In this document: positions 53,601 through 63,516 of the stretch, piece by piece
Layout: every line of letters begins with the position of its first letter
How positions within the stretch are numbered: the stretch's first letter is position 1
Program-made: the position numbers and the translations under genes
Origin: Pleurodeles waltl
Lineage: Eukaryota; Chordata; Amphibia; Caudata; Salamandridae
Direction of reading: 5' to 3'
Assembly (NCBI RefSeq): GCF_031143425.1
Contig: NC_090446.1
Span: forward strand, 653,997,717 to 654,061,716
DNA: 64,000 bases
Notes under the pieces: generated by a model
Told to the model about the DNA's origin: nothing
The model's input: only the letters and a program-made list of their open reading frames with translations
Databases searched by the model: none

Positions 53601-54839
53601 AAAATTCTGAATTTATGCCATGATGGACATTTGGGCATATCAAAAACAAAAAATAAAGTTAAACAATTGTATTGGTGGCCAGGGATTGATTTAGCTGTGG
53701 AAAGGACAGTAAGAGATTGTGTCCTATGTAATGAGTCAGAAAAAACGTTATCCACTTTCAAACCACCGTTGGTTCCAGTGGGGTGTCCTGACATGCCCTG
53801 GGAGAAGATTGGTCTGGACATTACTGGACCAATACAGGTGGAGGATGGTTACAGATATATAGTGGTGATGTTTGATAATTTCTCTAAATGGCCTGAAATT
53901 GGAATGGTGACTAAGGTGGATTCCTGGTCCATTGTAGAATTTTTGGATACTGTTTTTTTGAGGGAGGTCCTACCCAAGACCATTATTACTGATAATGGGG
54001 TGCAATTCACGTCTGACAAATTCAAGGCTTTCTTAATGAGGTGTGGTATTAAACACATTACAACTTCCAACTATCATCCAGCAGGTAATGGTGCTGTGGA
54101 ACGTTTCAACAGAGTGTTGAAGAATAGTATACAATTGGCTGAGTGCGCAAATTTAGATTGGGAAAAGGAAGTTTGGAAAACGGTTTGGTCATACAGAACT
54201 ACACCATGTAGCTCTACTGGTCACAGCCCATTTGAGATAATGAGAGGAAGGGTTCCATTGAGGAAAGATAATGTAGGTTGGATGATTGATGGCAGGAAAA
54301 GCAGTTGGACTAGTGAGGGTGTTAGGAAAAATATTAAAAGGGCGCAAATCCGTTCGAAGGAGTATTATGATGCAAAACATAAATGCAAAAGTGTAAGAAT
54401 ACAGGTGGGCGATTTAGTTAGGGTGAAGGTTCCAGGTTTCAAAAAGTGTGAAAAGGGAAAATTCTATCCTCCTTTGAAGGTCACCAAAATTTTGTGTAAT
54501 GCTGTACAACTTGAGAACGGAAAAGTATGGCATCTAAGCAGAGTCTCCCCGTACAAAGGCATGGGAGGGGGACGTTTGGTTGGAACTGACTGGTTTATGT
54601 GTGACGATACTGGGAATAAAATGTGTTTGCAAGGTGCCAATGTTGCACAGACTGAGCAGGTTGGTAGAAGCAGTGTTAGTCCTACGGAAGAGGAACGCAG
54701 AACCGAAATGAAGGATAAAGGCGACAATGCACGGAACGGTGACATGACAAGTGTGAAGAATAATCTTAGCAGATGTGGCAGGAGGATCATGAGACCAGGA
54801 AAATTCAATGACTATATATGTAACTATATATGTAACTGA
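53601..54839 (+). pseudogene. pol: Ty3/gypsy element 3: integrase
   Basis: In frame after one stop. Zinc domain: LCHDGHLGISKTKNKVKQLY and CVLCNES. DDE core: D in GLDITGPI, D in TDNGVQF, E in GAVERFN, with 35 residues between the last two. The C-terminal module has VGDLVRVKVPG, GKFYPPLKVTKIL and LSRVSPYKG, then a hydrophilic tail ending at 54839. Gene order RT, RNase H, IN is conventional, in contrast to the Gmr1-like element. All catalytic residues are present. Confidence 0.85.
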
Positions 54840-55017
54840 GTCTCCGTAAAGATTCTGGAACAAATTTATGAATTTATGAAATGTGTGTAGGATTTATTAA
54901 GTAGATATTCTGACATTGTAGATTTAAGTCTCTATAGTATATGTTTCTTATCACATAGCGATAGGTATGTAGTGTATGTTTCTTATCACATTGTTATAAA
55001 AAAAAAAAAAATTATGT
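54840..55017 (+). other. 3' untranslated stretch with A13 run
   Basis: AT-rich sequence between pol and LTR; a partial tandem copy of ATAGGTATGTAGTGTATGTTTCTTATCACAT-type sequence occurs at 54935-54995, with an A13 run near 55000. Confidence 0.5.
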
Positions 55018-55028
55018 AAAGGGGAAGA
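55018..55028 (+). promoter_or_regulatory. Polypurine tract of element 3
   Basis: AAAGGGGAAGA immediately before the TG of the LTR. Confidence 0.8.
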
Positions 55029-55298
55029 TGTGTTGTATTGTAGATGTAATGGGCTCGTGCGATAAGCACGGGTCGGCGAACGGTAGAATGTTGTTTGTGA
55101 GTGTTTGGGAATGAATGTTACGGGATTCGGGATGGTTAAGAAGGAGGTGACGGGAGTAGAGGCGGCAGGTCCGAATGCAGCCGGGGCTTTTTACTTATTT
55201 GAAGTGTACCTGTAAAATATCACCGGCTTGAAGAATAAAGACGTTAATCCTACCCATTCTTGTTCTCTTTGATGTCGCGGCCAGAACGTCTCTCAACA
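55029..55298 (+). repeat. 3' LTR of Ty3/gypsy element 3 (about 270 bp)
   Basis: Placed after the purine tract, beginning TGTGTTGTATTG and ending CTCTCAACA, with AATAAAG at 55232 as polyadenylation signal. It is an order of magnitude shorter than the other LTRs here. The 3' boundary rests on the TG...CA rule alone because the partner LTR was not found. Confidence 0.65.
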
Positions 55299-56994
55299 CT
55301 TGTGCAGCCTTGATGAAGTTCTGTGTGTCAGGAGGTTGATATTGAGTAACTGTGGTTATTTTCATGATTTATTTTCTAGTGAACTGCACAGCAATGCTGG
55401 AATTATGATTGAGAAAAGATTGAGCACTTGAGAGTGAAGCAGGGGGTCTAAAATCATTTGGAGGAGTGGAACTAATGTAGTGGTGCAGCACACAGCAAGG
55501 GCAAATGGTTACTGTCCTGCCAAGGCATCAGGATGTCCAAAGGTGCTGCTACTTCAGGTGCTCTGGTTTGAGGGTGGTTGGAGGTCCCTTTTTCCTGTGA
55601 ACTCTTCCTGGTGGTCTGTTTTGGAATCTTGAGGCCCATGGTCAGTTCTCCCTGTTCAGATCTCCTGTCTCATGTTCAGGTGTCTTGACCACTGTCTACC
55701 CTTCAGGCCGCAAATCAGCTGTCCAGGACATAGGGCAGGTTTTTTCTGAAGCAAGGCAGCCATCAGGTCACATGGCTTTCCTGGCTCCAGTCAGCTTTTC
55801 CTGCTACCTACTGCTGGGTTGTTCTTCAGAAGAAAAGAAAATGAAACATCCATGCAGCTCACCATTTAAAGGTTAAGCAGTGGCTATTGGAGCAGGTGTG
55901 TGCTATATGGATATGGGCAATAATTGGAAAGAATATATATTTAGTTCGGTCACTATAGACTGAGACACAAATATATATCAGTTTAGCATCTATGCAATGA
56001 CACATTCAATGGAGTCGGCTAAATGTATTCAGCGAGAAGAAACCTTAAGAGAGTACATATTCATTCACGAAAATTATAATGTTGCATTTATATGCTCTCT
56101 ATTAGGGAGGATACATATATTGCGACAGAATAACTGTGGGATCTGCACTATCTAGCTCCATGTACCCACTGTCATTCACTTACTAAGATTTGAATGGGAG
56201 TCAAAGGCACAATGGGTGCAGTCAGAAACTGTTCAAGATTGTTGGCAATAAATGTATGGAAGGAAAAAAATGAAAACTGTGTGATTTTGAATAAAACTGA
56301 GTGTTTTATAAAACCACAGCAGTGCTTCTGGGTAATGACTAATACTCTGCAACCCATAACATGACTCCTTCGGCTAGCCTGGAAAAGTTAAAATACTTGC
56401 GTAGTGCTGTGATGTGATTTTTTTATTTTAAAACACCATAGTTAATGGATGTGTTTCAGAACTTCTAATATTCAGGGATTTACTTTTTAGCAATGGCTTC
56501 ACATTGCAGCTGTCACTTGACCTTATGTAATCAACAGAAAAAGAGCGTTAAGAAGTATACCTGAGAAGGGGTCTTTATCTCCGCCCCCATGTTGGTTACC
56601 TTGAGTACAATATTTAGTTGAGCAGAGGTAGTATGCTGCCACCAAGAAGCAGTGCTTGTCTTACTCCTCTTGGCTACTGAGAGGAGTTCAGTCACATAAA
56701 AAAATGTAATGATGTGGAAGTTTGCAATGGAAAGACTGCATGCTGTAATAACGTTGGCTAATGATATTGCCAAAGCATCATGACATGTTTGCTGTGTGTA
56801 ATAACTACAGAATGGACTATGTTTTTCTTAAAAGGCTAATCCTATTGGTAAATAAAGCTTCTCCATAAAGAATATTTCTCATTCAAAGGGGTTGTGTCAT
56901 CACTGTAATGCTGCAAAGGCATCTGTGAATGTATTTATTTCTTCCCCGTTTAGGTTTGTGCAAAATAAACAGTTTGTTCTGTGCTCCAAACCTA
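55299..56994. other. No gene recognised
   Basis: Mixed composition with short open frames on both strands (for example 55685-55876 and 56531-56773) that show no motif. No paired termini or tandem arrays seen. Confidence 0.35.
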
Positions 56995-57245
56995 GCACTT
57001 GTGTGAGTACAGGGTGCGAGGAGGGTGAGAATGCTGAGTGAGCCTTGAGAGTGAATGGTGAGAGGAGTGTCATGTGAGTGCAGGGTGATAGGTGTGCTTG
57101 TTTGAGTGCAGAGTGAGAGTAGGGTGAAAGACGTAAGCGCAGGGCAAATTACAAGAGTCCATGGTGAGCGGTGTGATTGCAGGGCAGGGTGAGATTGAAA
57201 ATGAATGGTGTGCGGTGAAGATGAAGGGTGAGTTTTCTGAATGCA
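56995..57245. repeat. GAGTG-rich degenerate simple repeat
   Basis: Variants of GTGAGTGCAGGGTGAGAG recur about every 18-30 bp. The complement resembles the CACTC-rich tract at 530-1060. Confidence 0.65.
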
Positions 57246-57312
57246 GGATGTTTTCCCAGACACTGAGTAACTCAGCATGTTAGCCACAGTTGGCGAGTGG
57301 GGGGCTCAGATA

Positions 57313-57365
57313 CATTTTAAATTATTGATATCTGATAAAGACTTCAAGCTGCAGATTCCTTACCT
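57313..57365 (+). repeat. DIRS relic 3: left inverted terminal repeat
   Basis: ATCTGATAAAGACTTCAAGC then TGCAGATTCCTTACCTTAGAAT is matched in inverse orientation at about 62120-62165. Inverted termini are diagnostic of DIRS-1-like elements. Confidence 0.75.
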
Positions 57366-57647
57366 TAGAATTTCATGGTGTCAGCTTGGAATCTGGAATT
57401 TTTTGCTGAGCAGAACCCTGCACACACTGCCGGGTGGCGTTATTTGGATCCACGTGGCATTGTTGGAGCCGTCTGTGACGTCACGGTTGCCTATAAAGGC
57501 ACCACCCGGTGTACATACATCAGTTCTTTTCGTTCCACACCGGTTAAGTGCAGGTCGGTATTCGAGCTACCCTCTACCTTTTTTGGCAAGCCTTTTTCGA
57601 TCTTTTTTGTTGAAGCTTTTTCAAATCTGTGCAAGGATGACATTGAG
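57366..57647 (+). pseudogene. DIRS relic 3: 5' leader, TATA-like box and gag start
   Basis: TGACGTCAC then CCTATAAAGGC (near 57490) forms a promoter-like pair (CRE-like and TATA-like words). After about 140 bp, ATGACATTGAG (57637-57647) starts a gag frame that is cut by the solo LTR at 57648 and continues after 60427. Confidence 0.6.
57643..57647. repeat. Target duplication TTGAG, left
   Basis: Partner TCGAG at 60422-60426; the single difference is a C/T at a CpG. Confidence 0.65.
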
Positions 57648-60421
57648 TGTTAGAACTGGGGTCTTTGGTTGGCAGTCAGGTTACCTCATGTCCAAGCAAG
57701 GACCCTCACTCTAGTCAGGGTAAGTCACACACAATCCAAATTATCCTGTGCCCACCCTCTGGTAGCTTGGCACTGAGCAGTCAGGCTTAACTTAGAAGGC
57801 AATGTGTAAAGTATTTGTGCAATAAATCATACAATAACACAATATAGCACCACAAAAATACACCACACAGTGTTTAGAAAAATATATAATGTTTATCTGG
57901 ATATTTGCAGGTCAAAACGATAAAAGATGCAATAAGAAAATGTAAAGATATCACTGGAAAGTGATATAAAGGGGGTCATTCTGACCCTGGCGGTCATGGA
58001 CCGCCAGGGCCAACGACTGCGGGAGCACCGGCAACAGGCTGGCGGTGCTCCCATGGGCATTCTGACCGCGGCGGTACAGCCGCGGTCAGAAACGGAAAAC
58101 CGGCGGTGTCCCGCCGGTTTCCCGCTGCCCTGGGGAATCCTCCATGGCGGCGCTGAAGGCAGCGCCGCCATGGGGATTCCGACCCCCTTACCGCCAGCCT
58201 GGCGGTTTTGACCGCCAGAACCTGGCTGGCGGTAACGGGTGTCGCGGGGCCCCTGTGGCCCCTGCAGTGCCCATGCCACTGGCATGGGCACTGCAGGGGC
58301 CCCCTAACAGGGCCCCACCAAGATTTTCAGTGTCTGCCAAGCAGACACTGAAAATCGCGACGGGTGCAACTGCACCCGTCGCACCCCTTCCACTCCGCCG
58401 GCTCCATTCGGAGCCGGCATCCTCATGGAAGGGGGTTTCCCGCTGGGCTGGCGGGCGGCCTTCTGGCGGTCGCCCGCCAGCCCAGCGGTAAACTCAGAAT
58501 TACCGCGGCGGTCTATTGACCGCGCAGCGGTATTCTGCCGGCGGGACTTTGGCGGGCGGCCTCTGCCGCCCGTCAAAGTCAGAATGACCCCCAAAGTGTC
58601 TTAAGTCTTTTAAAAGCAAACAAAGTCTCTTTCAAGCACAAAGTACCTGGCTTGAGTGAAAAATCTCCGCAAAGGGCCGCAGAGGAGGAGATGCGTGGAA
58701 AATGGAGTGTGCGTCAGTTTCGCCCTTTCACAGACGGACTTGCGTCGTTATTATCCACGCTGGGAAGACGGTGCGTTGATTTCCAGCGCGCGGACGGGCC
58801 TCCTCTTCGGGTTGCGGGGTTTTCAGACACCCCGGGGTCTGTGTGTGGAATCCTGGGCTTGTTGGCAAGCTCTGCGTCGTTCCGGTGGGCGATGCGGGGA
58901 AATTTCTCCCTCAGTGCAGGCGCTGCGTCGATTTCCCCCCTGGGAGTCGGGCGTCGTCGTTCCAGGTCGGCTGTGCGTTGATCTGGAAGGCCGTGCGTCG
59001 AAGTTCTGGTCGTACCGCAGGCGCCGCGTCGATCTTTTCCTTGCGAAGTCGAGCGTCGTCGTCCCGGGCCGGCATGCAGTGAATCTTTCACCGCGGCACA
59101 AGCTGTGCGTCGAACTTTTCGCCAGACAAGGAGTCCAGTTGCAAGAGAGAAGTCTTTTTGGTCCTGAGACTTCAGAGAACAGGAGGCAAGCTCTATCCAA
59201 GCCCTTGGAGAGCACTTCTGCAGCAAAGCAAGAGAGCAGCAAGACAGCAGGGCAACAGCAAGGCAGCAGTCCTCTGTAGAAAGCAGTCAGGTGAGTCCTT
59301 TAGGCAGCCAGGCAGTTCTTCTTGTCAGGGTGCAGATTCTGGTTTAGGTTTCTTCTCCAGGAAGTGTCTGAGGTGGTAGGACAGAGGCCCTGTTTTATAC
59401 CCAAATGTGCCTTTGAAGTGGGGGAGACTTCAAAGAGTGGCTTAGAAGTGCACCAGGTCCCCTTTCAGTTCAATCCTGTCTGCCAGGGTGCCAGTAGGTG
59501 GTGTGGCAGTCCTTTGTGTGAGAGCAGACCCTCCACCCTCCCAGCCCAGGAGGACCCATTCAAAATACAGATGTATGCAAGTGAGGCTGAGTACCCTGTG
59601 GTTGGGGTGTGTCTGAGTGAATGCACAAGGAGCTGCCAACTAAACCCAGCCAGACGTGGATTGTAAGGCACAGAAAGATTTAAGTGCAGAGAAATGCTCA
59701 CTTTCTAAAAGTGGCATTTCTAAAATAGTAATATTAAATCCAACTTCATCAGTCAGCAGGATTTTGTTTTACCATTCTGGCCATACTAAATATGACCTTC
59801 CTACTCCTTTCAGATCAGCACCTACCACTTCAACAATGTATGAGGGCAGCCCCAATGTTAGCTTATGAAGGAAGCAGGCCTCACAGTAGTGTAAAAACGA
59901 ATTTAGGAGTTTTACACTACCCGGACATGTAAACTACACAGGTACATGTCCTGCCTTTTACCCACACAGCACCCTGCTCTAGGGGTTACCTAGGGCACAC
60001 ATTAAGGGTGGCTTATATGTAGAAAAAGGGGAGTTTTAGGCTTGGCAAGTACTTTTAAATGCCAAGTCGAAGTGACAGTGAAACTGCACACACAGGCCTT
60101 GCAATGGCAGGCCTGAGACAAGGTAAAGGGGCTACTAAAGTGGGTGGCACAACCAGTGCTGCAGGCCCACCAGTAGCATTTAATCTACAGGCCCTAGGCA
60201 CATATAGTGCACTCTACTAGGGACTTATAAGTAAATCAAATAGTCCAATTTGGTGTGATCCAAGGTTACCATGTTTAAAGGGAGAGAGCATATGCACTTT
60301 AGCACTGGTTAGCAGTGGTAAAGTGCGCAGAGTCTAAAAACCAGCAAAAACAGTGTCCAACAAGTGTAGGGAGGCAGGCAAAAAGTTAGGGGTGACCACC
60401 CTAAGGCTGTCAGGTCTAACA
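57648..60421 (-). mobile_element. Solo LTR with TGTTAGA termini, interrupted by a fold-back element
   Basis: Plus-strand start TGTTAGAACTGGGG and end GTCAGGTCTAACA give TG...CA termini with a 7-bp inverted TGTTAGA. There is a 5-bp duplication and no coding interior. Without the fold-back element it is about 2.15 kb. Minus orientation is inferred because its minus-strand start (GGTCACCCCTAACTTTTTGC) resembles the start of the Gmr1-like LTR (GGTTACCCCCTGACTTTTTG). GC-rich open frames at 58650-59380 have no recognised motif. A truncated relative lies at 63355-63516. Confidence 0.85.
57971..58592. mobile_element. GC-rich fold-back element (622 bp)
   Basis: Perfect inverted ends GGGGGTCATTCTGAC and GTCAGAATGACCCCC, flanked by AAA on both sides (possible 3-bp duplication). 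The interior is made of nested palindromes such as CCGCCAGCCTGGCGG, CAGTGCCCATGCC/GGCATGGGCACTG and CAGTGTCTGCC/GGCAGACACTG. No transposase. Shares TIR and GGCGG words with 38993-39422. Confidence 0.9.
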
Positions 60422-60426
60422 TCGAG
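60422..60426. repeat. Target duplication TCGAG, right
   Basis: Matches 57643-57647 with one CpG transition. Confidence 0.65.
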
Positions 60427-60690
60427 AAAGATGGGGTTCAAGCCGTGTGGTGCATGTCATCGTGCCATGTGGGTGATGGACCCCCATCAGGTATGTCTCG
60501 GTGCCTCGACAGAGACCACAACTCAAATTCGTGTTCCGACTGGCAAGCCATGGCCCCGAAAGCTTCGAGAGGGCGGTCTCTGAAGCTCATGGTAGCCCGG
60601 CAGTCGACTTTGGTTGGTGCGACTCCTAGGAGGTCACGGTTCCAATCGAGGAGAAGGTTGCGAAGAAGAACTCAGCCGTCGATGCTTAGC
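60427..60690 (+). pseudogene. DIRS relic 3: gag N-terminal zinc-binding region
   Basis: Across two frames: KMGFKPCGACHRAMWVMDPH, then CLDRDHNSNSCSDWQAMAPK and SLKLMVARQ. The Cys/His pattern followed by an MxPKAxxxRxxKL word is characteristic of vertebrate DIRS gag. The remainder of gag and the RT are deleted; the sequence jumps to RNase H near 60690. Confidence 0.7.
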
Positions 60691-60856
60691 AGATCATGAA
60701 TGGTGTCTCCACCTGGAGGTGGTGCAAGGACTCTTTCACCAGTGGGGAGAGCATAGGTTAGATCTGTTTGCCTCCGCGGAGAACGCTCAATGTCAGCAGT
60801 ATTGCGCGTTGGAGTTTCCAAGGCGGCAATCGCTCAGCTACGCTTTTCAGCGTTGA
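60691..60856 (+). pseudogene. DIRS relic 3: RNase H end
   Basis: HEWCLHLEVVQGLFHQWGEH and RLDLFASAENAQC match the EWxLxxxVxxxLxxxWGxPxLDLFA block. The catalytic core and RT are missing. Confidence 0.8.
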
Positions 60857-62110
60857 GTGGTGTTCAGGCCTTCTGTACACCTTTCCGCCTATACCACTTC
60901 TGCCAAGAGTTCTCAAGAATATCAAGAACAACTAGTCCCAAGTAATCCTAGTGGCTCTGGACTGGGCACGGAAAGTCTGGTATCCAGAGCTTCTGAAAAT
61001 GAGCATCAATCCTCAGATCAGGCTGCCCCTTCTGGAGGATCTTCTGTCACAGCAGCAGGGGAAATTTCTCCATCCAAACCTGTCAACTCTGTGCGTTCAT
61101 GCATGGAGACTGAGTGGCTGCAGTTGATGGCTTTTGACCTTCCTCCCGAAGTATGTAAAGTTATTTTGGCAGCCTGGTGTTCCTCCACTAAAACGGTATA
61201 TGCCTGCTCTGGAAATGCTTTGTATATTATTATGATCCTCTTTCTGCTTCTCTTTCTGATATCCTTCTCTTTATACAATTCCTTTCCCAGCAGGGTTATG
61301 CCTCCGGTACTCTCAAGGGCTATCTTTCTGCCTTATCGCAATTTCCTCGACTGCCTGATCAGTCTTCACTTTTCAAGTCACCTAATGTACTTAGATTTCT
61401 TAAAGGGCTTGTACATATGTTTCCCCCTATGCCCTTTGTTATGCCTCAATGGGACTTAAATGTTGTCCTCACATTTCTCATGCGTGCTTCCTTTGTTCAC
61501 TTACACAACTGTCCCATTCGGCTGCTCTCCATCAAGACAGCCTTCATAGTGGCAATAACATCTGCCAGGAGGGCGAGTGAGATGCAGGCTCTTTCATCTA
61601 AGCCACTGTATCTCACTATGTTCCCAGGCAAGGTGGTTCTCAGAACTTGTGCCTCTTTTCTCCCCAAAGTGATGACCTTATTTCATCTGGGTTAGGTCAT
61701 CACCCTGCCCACCTTCTTTGCTCCACCACGTCCCTCTAAGGAAGAGGAGCGACTCTACAACTGGACCCAAAAAGAGCGTTGTTGTTCTACCTTGACTGCA
61801 CAAAAGAGTTCCGGGTGGATGACAAACTCTTTGTGGGGTACGTGGGGGCAAAGAAGGGTCGGGCAGTGCAGAAACTAACCATTTCATGCTGGGTTGTTAT
61901 CCGCATAAAAATCTGCAAAGCATTGGCCAAGAAGCAGCCTCCTGAGGGCTCATTCCACCAGGGGCAAGGCTGCTACTACTGCGCTAGGGCGAGGTGTTCA
62001 CATCCTGGACTATCAGGTCCGGGGAGATGGACACTTTGCCCATTCAGGCCTACAGGACTTCCTAGTCTGAGAAGATTGATCCCCAGCCCTGCGCCAGGAG
62101 GCTATGGATT
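60857..62110 (+). pseudogene. DIRS relic 3: tyrosine recombinase
   Basis: With frameshifts, a linker (60857-61150) is followed by MPQWDLNVVLTFLMRASFVH, RLLSIKTAFIVAITSARRAS (first catalytic Arg) and KVVLRTCASFLPKV. Next come FYLDCTKEFRVDDKLFVGYV, AKKGRAVQKLTISCWV and, in another frame, an intact HSTR box at 61951-61962. Final residues run to about 62080. This is the best preserved of the three recombinases here but is split by at least three frame changes. Confidence 0.8.
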
Positions 62111-62119
62111 GGGTAACAT

Positions 62120-62215
62120 TCTAAGGTAAGGAATCTGAAGCTAGAAGTCTCTATCAGATAAAGAAGTTATTTACCTTCGGTAACGCATTATCTGGTAGAG
62201 ACTCTATCTAGCTGC
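62120..62215 (+). repeat. DIRS relic 3: right inverted repeat and complementary region
   Basis: AAGGAATCTGAAGCTAGAAG then TCTCTATCAGATAAAG is the inverse of the left end. The following TTACCTTCGGTAACGCATTA then TCTGGTAGAGACTCTATCTA folds back on it. This is the terminal repeat plus internal complementary region layout also seen at 10600 and 27602. Confidence 0.7.
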
Positions 62216-63224
62216 AGGCTAACACACAAGACAGGGAGTTAAAGACCTTTCAGTGGTATGGCCGTTGCAGACCTGGGACCATATTATACAAAGTGCCCCA
62301 GTGGCATAACAGGCATGGGCACCCACTTTCGACACCCGCGAGCCACTTTGGTATTACAGAAGGGGCTGCAGATGCTTGTGCAGTCTTTTCTGTAAGATGG
62401 TGTGCACCAGCACTATCACCAGAGGGTGCTCCCTCATTTGTGTTGTGGTGTGGCCCCATGCAAATGAGGGAATCCCTTTGCTGCCGCACCCACGTCCTAT
62501 TATAGATGCGGGCCCAAAGGCAAAGAAACTGTCAGGAGGTGCACTGACAGTGCAGAACCTAAAAGGTGGTGCCCTCTGGGCCTGGGGGGGGGAGGGTAGA
62601 AAGTGGTCTCATTGCCTCCTCAGACATCCTTTTGCAGGCGGGTGCAGTCACCCACTGCACCCACATGCAAGGGTATCTCTAATCCCGCTTAAAAGTGCAG
62701 GCAGGTTACCGCCTGCCCAGTGAAACACAGAGCGGCTGCTTCAAAGCTGCTCTGTTTTTCACTTGAATGTGCTGCCCCTAAGGCAGCATGAGTTTGTGGC
62801 TGCCTTGGGGCAGCACATTCAATGTAATAGGGCACACTTTCTCCTGTTTTAAGGTGTATTGTGGTGCAAACAGATAAAGAGCACCCTAAGTGTTAAGTGG
62901 AGGGCCAAGCTGAGCGTTGCGGCATATTTGCAAATATCACACATCATTAAAAAAAAACATTATAAGGTCATACTTTCACCTTCAAAGACCCCTATATATC
63001 ACAGTCCTGGGGACAGGGTACCTTCACCCTGATCTTTAATCCCACTTTCCCTTTTATTTTTCAGACCCGGGGACTGTCCCGTTACCTAAAATGGCAGCGC
63101 AACTTTTTGGTCAGGTTGTGGCCAGCTAATCACAGCATTCCTGTTAGCGCGTGCATTCACAAATATGCAGTGAAAACGTTGCGATGGATCCATGGCCCTA
63201 GGTATACAAATTTATTTCCCCTTT
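62216..63224. other. No gene; unassigned repeat with a strong hairpin
   Basis: Unrecognised moderately GC-rich sequence to about 62880, containing the hairpin at 62763-62822; then AT-rich sequence. Open frames at 62250-62723 have no motif. Confidence 0.4.
62763..62822. repeat. Hairpin, 24-bp stem
   Basis: TTGAATGTGCTGCCCC and AGGCAGC pair with GCTGCCT and GGGGCAGCACATTCAA around an 11-base loop, with a single bulged T. Confidence 0.85.
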
Positions 63225-63300
63225 AATTTCTCAAAAACTACTGAACGGATTTACACCAAATAACAAAAAGCGTAATCAGTGTACCAAAAAAAGAAATGGG
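63225..63300. repeat. Interspersed repeat fragment
   Basis: TCAAAAACTACTGAACGGAT and TTTACACCAAAT match the fragment at 1612-1760. Confidence 0.5.
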
Positions 63301-63354
63301 GTCTCTAGTTGGCAGAGGTATACACCTTTGTCCGAGGAGGTACAACAATCCTAG

Positions 63355-63516
63355 TCGGGGATGAACCAATGTTACCATGTTTAGGGGAGAGAGCATATGC
63401 ACTTCAGCACAGGTTAGTCGTGGTAAATTGCGCAGTCCTATAACCAGCAAAAACAGTGTCATAAAAGTGGTGGGAGGCAGGCAAAAAGTTGTGGGATGAC
63501 CATTCTAAGGCGGTCA
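63355..63516 (-). repeat. Truncated LTR fragment, TGTTAGA family
   Basis: Words GGAGAGAGCATATGCACTT, CCAGCAAAAACAGTGTC, GGGAGGCAGGCAAAAAGTT and GGTCAGGTCTAA align in order with 60278-60420, the minus-strand 5' end of the solo LTR at 57648-60421. The copy is more diverged and lacks the terminal CA and the rest of the LTR. Confidence 0.8.

Noticed and set aside
58656..59279. 207-codon frame in the 57648-60421 LTR
   Set aside because: GC-rich LTR sequence with competing frames on both strands and no motif; treated as chance.
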